Shown one piece after another: positions 58,361 to 64,000 of a stretch of DNA of 64,000 nucleotides. Under the pieces are notes generated by a model. It did not search any database, was not told where the DNA came from, and saw only the letters and a list, made by a program, of their open reading frames with translations. Positions within the stretch are counted from its first letter, which is position 1, and every line of letters starts with the position of its first letter. The stretch is from Rhipicephalus microplus (Eukaryota > Arthropoda > Arachnida > Ixodida > Ixodidae): NCBI RefSeq assembly GCF_043290135.1, contig NC_134710.1, positions 135,554,155 to 135,618,154 on the forward strand. Reading direction: 5' to 3'. Made by a program: the position numbers and the translations under genes.

Positions 58361-59337
58361 GACAAGACCATAATAGAATGCAAAGGCTAAAAACATTCAT
58401 TTCTCAAAAAGAAATAAAAAATGAAAAGAACGGTAGGGAGTGGGGGGGGGGGGGGGGTTCAATTTTTTAACTTCTGGCATCTCGATGGCAGCTAGAGGTC
58501 ATCCAGCTAGTTGTGGTCCTAACAGGCAAAAACGTCGTGGTCATCGTGAGACAATCCGAATATTGTAAAATTTATTGTTGCCTCATGCATGCAACACTAG
58601 TACTATCAAAGATATGCCAGACCTTAACTGTTAAACATGTTTCTGGCCTGGTAGTGCGTATATTTATGACAGTGGTAGCACATGCGTGAGGCAACGTTCA
58701 GTTCAACCTGCATAAAGATGAAATCAGGTGTCTATATAGTTATCTCTCACATTGGCCCCTATGTGTGCCGGATGGATAGGTTTGCCTATTGCATTGGCAT
58801 GTGCAGTTAAGTTTTATTACTTCTTTCTTTTCTGCTGTTGTGTGCTTTTGCTGTTGCTAGTCCGCGTCGGTGGTGTCTTGACTTCTTCCTTTGTCTGTGT
58901 TCACACGCCTTGTCTCTTAAACATCATGCACAAAGTTGAAAGAAGTGTAGGTCACTGTGGTAATCGGTGTAAGCCAAAGCTGCTGTGCCTAATCTGCTCG
59001 GGCTTTTCATGAAATGCCCAGTTGTTGCCCTTCATAGCATGACACTGATGTTGAACCAATTTGCTTTTCCTGTACTAAAGGCACCAGCAGAAGCTGCAAC
59101 TTATTGCCTCTTTTTCTTTTTGCTGCAGCACTCAATTTTTGTTATATTTAAATCATGAATTAATGCTTCATTGTATGTAGATTAAAACTGTGCTGGATTT
59201 TATGAATGTCAAGTTATAAAATCTTGACAAACTTATATAACCTCATTATACAAGAAGTTCACTAAATCTAAGCTTGTTATTTGAAGTCAATTGTACAAAC
59301 TGTATGTATAATTGTATGTGCTCCTATGTCATTGCTT

Positions 59338-60923
59338 CCCAGACAACACAAACACAATCTCAGGACGTCCTCAGTATGCCTCCGTGAGGACAATGACACC
59401 CTCAGAATGTCCTCTCATGGTACTAGAATGGCACTAATCCCGTCCCCTTGTCCATACACATAACAACCTCAGCACATCCTCAAAACAACACTTCAGGACT
59501 TTTTCAGTATCTTTTCATAACAATGATTGCGCAGTCGGTTCGGTACTGTGGGCAGTCATACTACTTAGGACTTGCTTCTTTTCATGATATTTTCATACAT
59601 CTAAAGAAAAACACCTGCGAGGTCTCGTGTATATATACTGTGTCAATCAACACAGAGGTGACAGTGCTGGACTATTACAGTAAAACAAACAAAGCTTGTT
59701 GGCCGAAATTTATTTATTTACTAGTATTTAATCACAACTAACAGATTCGTCAGGCATTCGAGTCCGCGTATGGTCTGAAAAAAGAAAAGCAGTATCAAGG
59801 CAGTCAACACAGTTCAATCAACCACATTTGTATTCTTTCTCGAACGTTTGACACAGTGCCCTCATCATCACGTGTAATGTGCCCAATGCACTCACTAGTG
59901 TTATTCGACACGGCCCTTGACTTGACTTGCTTGAGGCTGGGCCATGTGTCATATGCAGAAGTCGATCCTTTCACGTTGAGACCAGGCTGCTTCGAAGCAC
60001 AACTGATCTCGATTGGCTGGTGTTCCAGGCTGCTTCGAACCACACCTCGCTGCGGTAGGCTGGTGACAATACATTCATGATCAGTCCGAACGTAGAGCAG
60101 CCCAGTGCACCCTTCAACATGGCAATTTACCTCCCGTTGTCACCTACAACTTACACTCTCACACATATCTCACTTTTAACCATGCGCACAAATAACAAAG
60201 GACACGAACCTTCACTGCATCTTCTCTGACAGACCTAATTTTAACAGTAAGTTGTCTTGGAATGGCTTGGCTACTTGACTATCCAGAATGGGGCTGCATG
60301 GTCAATTGTTGCCAGCTTCTAGTTTGTTATTGCACGCTACAGCAACGTATAATGACTAATTTAAGGCTGTGACATTTAAGAACACACTGTTTCAAAGAGA
60401 CATTTCGCAATATCAGGTTCGATACCTAAGCCAATTAATTACGCATGTCTCATCAAACAGAACGTCTAATTTGAAAATTTTCTGCCAAAAAAAAGAAACA
60501 AACGAGGCAAAAATAAACAATAACTTTATGATTGTATGAAATGAACAAGTGGAGAAAGTTTTCACATATGAAATGCATCTACTTAGTGTGCAAAGGTCTT
60601 GAGGAATTATATCTAAGTGCTCGGTGCAATGCTTTTGTCATCCCCAAAAGGTCCTTCACAGGACCTTTTCCGGACCAATTGCTGTTCTCAGAAAGCACTC
60701 GGAAAAGACGTTTCAACCGGCACTAGTAGATTGCCTTGTCCTCCGCAAAACGTCCTAAAGTTACTTTTTCAGGATAAATTGTTGTCCTCAGAAAGCACTC
60801 GAAAAGACGTTTCCGGGTCATACCAGCTTGTGTCGTCCTCAGTAAATACCAAGGTCAATGAAAACTGTGCGAGGACGATTGTGCCATATGAGGACGACAT
60901 CAGGACATCGAGTAATGTCTGGG
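59338..60923. mobile_element. TIR element with GAGGAC/GTCCTC subterminal repeats, ~1.6 kb
   Basis: It is bounded by CCCAGACA (59338-59345) and its complement TGTCTGGG (60916-60923). Both ends are dense in AGGACGTCCT-like motifs: TCAGGACGTCCTCAG near 59361, CAGAATGTCCTC, and GAGGACGACATCAGGACATC near 60890. The right part holds a diverged tandem of about 100 bp (CTCAGAAAGCACTCG at 60685 and 60788). No transposase seen. Target duplication unclear. Confidence 0.6.
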
Positions 60924-61123
60924 TTAGTTTGCTGTAGCTGTGTGCTGTCAGTTATTTACTTGCCACCTCTCCAGTTTTTATTATTATAGCAATGCTGCAA
61001 ACAAAGGAATGATGAGGGGGCTGTTGTGTCTCATTTGTGTTTTTTGTCTGCTTTCTTGTTGATATACAATCTCAGTGTGATCAGAACTGACTTAAATTGC
61101 CGCCTTGCTGACATCTTCTTCAG

Positions 61124-61268
61124 GTGTGCCTGAAGTTCTACCCACGAGAGTTTATAGAATTGGCTTGCCAGTGCCCTGCTGTGGTGTGCTGTCGCTGCTC
61201 TCCTACGCAGAAGGCTGAAGTCGTCCATCTTATCAAACAATATACTGAGAAAACTACATGTGCCGTTG
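61124..61268 (+). CDS. ATP9B: ATP9B-like exon 17 (P domain)
   Basis: It encodes [20 protein letters not shown] followed by [19 protein letters not shown] and TCAV. The [17 protein letters not shown] block is diagnostic for the ATP9/Neo1 family. It ends with a single G that combines with exon 18 to give Gly. Confidence 0.96.
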
Positions 61269-62317
61269 GTAAGGCTAAAGCACTCTTTTTTTTTTAATTT
61301 GTGGCATTCACACCCTGAATTTCTAAATTTCTTGTCGAAACCAGTAGGCAACTTACCTTTTTGTGTAGCACAATATAACTTGTGGTTGGCCTCAAAGAAA
61401 GGTAAATTGATGAATGCATCAAATATCGGACATCGCATAAGGTGACGTCGATATACATTGGAGCTCTACACTAGATGCAGCAACGTTTGTGAAGACTTCT
61501 GAATCTTTGTACTAGACTATCCCCATGCTGCAAAGCTGTTAATTTGCATCATACATCTTACATTACAAGTGTAATACAAATTATTACACTAAGACGAAGT
61601 GATTTTATTGCTTGGTTGATGGAACATATTCCTTATTGCGATAGCATGACTATATGAGAAGGCCGCAGCTAAAGCCGGTAAAATATACTGCACCACTTTT
61701 CAATGTCTTATGAGTGCAAATAAGCGCAACCAACAGGAGGTGACAAAAGAGAGGACACAAAGTGCTGACATCAGTTCTCTCTGTCCTCTCTTCTCTCCAA
61801 CATGTCCAATCCTACAGTCTTTCAAGTTTAATTTCTTATTTATATAGTATGAGTACTAGTGGGTCTGTCTTTGCATTTGTTTCTGCGTAAACATAGCCAC
61901 TGTGACAGAAAGTTAAATTCATGACATAGTGTTCAAGAGGGAAACGACATATCTAGCCAACTGTCTTGACTTGTAAACTATGGTAGTCTAACCATGCTTT
62001 TGTATTTTTTTATACAAGTCGCCTGTATCCTCTGTATTCTCTTCTTAGCACTTGAGAGTCGAGCAGTATTTGTGGCACGCTCTGCACTAGTCTGTTATTA
62101 AGTCCTCTTTCACCCCCCCCCCTTTTTTTTCTTGCACACATGTTTTTGTGTAATGTTCTGGAATGGCTTGTAACCTAATTTTCATATTTTGAACTGTAGT
62201 GTCTGAATGTGAAGTTTTTTCAGAGCTGCGGCTGCAGTGAATCTGAATTCTGAATGTTATTAGTGTGCTGAAACACTTGTATAATTGGAATCTTGAAAGC
62301 TTCTTTCTTCGCTCCAG
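61269..62317 (+). other. Intron 17 of the ATP9B-like gene
   Basis: 1.05-kb intron with a C-run then T-run near 62113-62130. Nothing else recognised. Confidence 0.7.
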
Positions 62318-62471
62318 GCGACGGTGGCAATGATGTGAGCATGATTCAGGAGGCTGACGCAGGCATAGGCATTGTGGGTCGGGAGGGCAACCAAGCTTCC
62401 CTGGCGGCTGACTTCTCTGTCACCCAGTTTCACCACATTGCTCAACTACTGCTTGTCCACGGGCGTTACAG
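62318..62471 (+). CDS. ATP9B: ATP9B-like exon 18 (GDGGND hinge)
   Basis: It starts [20 protein letters not shown] (Mg2+-binding P-domain hinge; the first Gly spans the splice). It continues [20 protein letters not shown] and LLVHGRY. It ends AG before GTGTGT, giving Ser with exon 19. Confidence 0.96.
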
Positions 62472-62630
62472 GTGTGTGCTCTCGCTTTTTGTGAGCCTCT
62501 ACAGAGCTTAAGGAAGACGGAAATCTCATGCAATGCCCTCAGGTTATCGATGTTTGTTTTCCTACCAACATAAAACACTGAGTTCTGTACATTGTAAATG
62601 TTGACTTGCATCTGCTTGCCATTTTCTCAG

Positions 62631-62762
62631 CTACAAGAGGTCAGCTGCTCTGAGCCAATTTGTTATTCATCGAGGATTGATCATCTCAACAATGCAAGCA
62701 GTTTTTTCATCTGTGTTCTACTTTGCTTCTGTTGCACTGTACCAAGGGCTGTTAATGGTTGG
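62631..62762 (+). CDS. ATP9B: ATP9B-like exon 19, last in window (TM5-TM6)
   Basis: It continues [20 protein letters not shown] and [25 protein letters not shown]. This is the stalk into membrane helices 5 and 6. It ends with GG before GTGAGT (phase 2), so a further exon is required. None with the expected Y(S/A)TIYTMFPVFSLV start is visible up to 64000. Confidence 0.95.
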
Positions 62763-64000
62763 GTGAGTGCCTGTCTATTCGAATGTTCTCTTTAAGCTGC
62801 TTGCTGTTTTGAGGGTATACAAGAAGGTTAAAGAGTGGACTTATCCTGTTTAGTGCAGGTACTCCTTTGCCATAAACTTATTATGTTTGTTTTCTGATTT
62901 AAAAGTAGCAGTTTTCTGATGGTAATGTGTTGCTTCATAAGGTGGCCATACTTCAGTAAATTTTGCCATTGGAGTGGCACGTCTAAATCACTCTACAGAA
63001 TATCACTTGATCGGTGGTGTTTTTCAAATTCAGCACTAATTAGATATACACGTCCCCATTGGTGGAGCAGTCCCGTCATGTCGCTCCATTCATGCCAACA
63101 AAAACAAGCGTGCGAATGTCTATGCACAGTTGACCTTCTGTTTTCTCGATGTTTTCTTCATTTTTAGTTGTGTCAGCGTGATGACATTTGTTCGTAGCGA
63201 TGGCAGTTTGTTGCTTACTTCTATGCGTGCAACCTCTTGTGTTTAAATTCTAATGCTGCTATGATATCGTTACTGAAGTTGGTCACGCATGGTGCTTCGT
63301 TGCAGTCTTAATAATCCAGGAATGTGGTTGCTTTCTGTCTGGCTGCTTTCACACATTGGTGATCCCAAAGGTCTCAGGGATGTAAACTTTGTTTACCATG
63401 GCCGCTGGATGAAAAACCGCACGGTACGGCCTGCCACTTCAAGCGGCTTACTATGGGAGAGCGCGTGTCAGCTGTAGTTGCAGTTGCAGCCGCTGCAGCG
63501 CGATAGGGCGGGGAGGGAAGCAACGGAGAAAGACGTGGCAGAGGCTCCCTCAGGGCAGCAGCCGCTGCAAATAATCTGGTGGTTGTCACAACAGTGACCC
63601 ACTCAGTTGTTCTAATCAGTGTTTTTTAATTTCATTCAAAGCAGTAATGACATATCGCATATTTAGTAAAGTACATAGGCGCTATCTAGTTAAAAAGCCA
63701 ATTGCAATTTTGTGTGTGTGCCGAGCACCTGATTTTTTTTTTCTATAACCAGTTTCTTGCCTTGAGGCTGAAAGAAAACTCCACAATGCATGCAGCAGAA
63801 CTATATAGTACTGAATGTGTAATAAAGTGGTTGTTCTATTTATAAAGATGCAATGCATCCTTTCTTAAATTAACGTATTTTGATTTCTGTCGTGTTTATT
63901 CAGCACATTCACGTTTTATCAACCGGAATGCTTAATTGACAACTATATTTTTGGACACAATAGACGTTCATAGTTTCTATATGCTGAAAGTGTATAAAAA
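62763..64000 (+). other. Start of intron 19, with a GC-rich island
   Basis: After the GTGAGT donor no further ATP9B exon is visible. 63395-63560 is a GC-rich island in otherwise AT-rich DNA, with CAGCCGCTGCAGCGCGATAG and GCAGCAGCCGCTGCA. It could be a repeat fragment; no coding homology is seen. The remaining sequence shows nothing recognised. Confidence 0.55.

Larger units (their letters stand above)
57959..61123 (+). other. Intron 16 of the ATP9B-like gene
   Basis: 3.2-kb intron. It holds a possible pogo/Tigger end (near 58283), a G-run (about 58442-58457) and a TIR element (59338-60923). 58500-59330 shows nothing recognised. Confidence 0.7.
5574..62762 (+). other. ATP9B: ATP9B-like P4-ATPase gene, 19 exons in window, 5' and 3' incomplete
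   Basis: This is a class-2 P4-type ATPase of the ATP9A/ATP9B/Neo1 family, multi-span membrane proteins of the Golgi, trans-Golgi and endosomes linked to aminophospholipid asymmetry. Family knowledge: unlike class-1 flippases, ATP9 proteins are not thought to need a CDC50 partner. Nineteen exons join without a frame break into about 908 residues; vertebrate ATP9B has about 1,150. All P-type hallmarks are present: DGET in exon 5, DKTGTLTQN in exon 10, KGAD in exon 13, MLTGDK in exon 16 and GDGGND across exons 17/18. Residues such as [13 protein letters not shown] and [15 protein letters not shown] favour ATP9B over ATP9A, although invertebrates may have one co-orthologue of both. The start codon is not identified. 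Transmembrane helices 6-10 and the C-terminus lie beyond the window. All introns have GT...AG ends; sizes run from 88 bp to about 20 kb. Confidence 0.93.

Noticed and set aside
1..64000. CRISPR arrays, operons or other prokaryotic systems
   Set aside because: Spliced exons, SINEs and arthropod transposons show eukaryotic nuclear DNA. The tandem repeats seen are only two units long.

Overview
The window is eukaryotic nuclear DNA. Its long GT-AG introns are packed with transposable elements, including tRNA-derived SINEs of the Ruka type known from ixodid ticks, a Penelope-like GIY-YIG element, I-like and other LINEs, hAT and piggyBac-like elements, a Ty3-type LTR element and a TTAA-flanked DDE transposon. 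The host is most likely a hard tick (Ixodidae, probably a metastriate genus). The genus cannot be fixed from this sequence.

The only host gene I can support is on the + strand and spans almost the whole window: a class-2 P4-ATPase (ATP9A/ATP9B/Neo1 family, closer to ATP9B). I reconstructed 19 coding exons between 5574 and 62762 (2,724 nt, about 908 residues) that join in frame through canonical GT...AG sites. The initiating exon lies upstream or is unrecognised. The last roughly 200 residues lie beyond the right edge, because exon 19 ends with a phase-2 donor. The catalytic signature is complete: DGET, DKTGT, KGAD, TGDK and GDGGND.

Layout: 1-5573 holds repeats (a TIR element end, a foldback, a Penelope-like insertion). 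5574-16260 carries exons 1-7 with small MITEs and a decayed SINE. Intron 7 (16261-23734) has an hAT MITE, a LINE split by a piggyBac-like element, and a 729-bp MITE. Intron 8 (23825-30772) has a LINE broken by a degenerate BED-finger hAT transposase gene. 30773-37818 carries exons 9-15; intron 14 holds a second Penelope relic and two MITEs.

Intron 15 (37819-57769, about 20 kb) contains a nested set of insertions: a foldback element with arms of about 1 kb (41483-57660) was split by a full-length I-like LINE (about 42562-56535). That LINE was itself hit by a Ruka SINE (43255-43500), a Ty3-type LTR retrotransposon (45010-50080, 142-bp LTRs) and a TTAA-flanked DNA transposon (52589-55562) that keeps an intact 621-residue transposase. 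Exons 16-19 follow.

The elements do not work together as a system; they are a stratified insertion record inside a conserved flippase gene. Exon joins and target-site duplications were read by eye. No alignment or database search was run.
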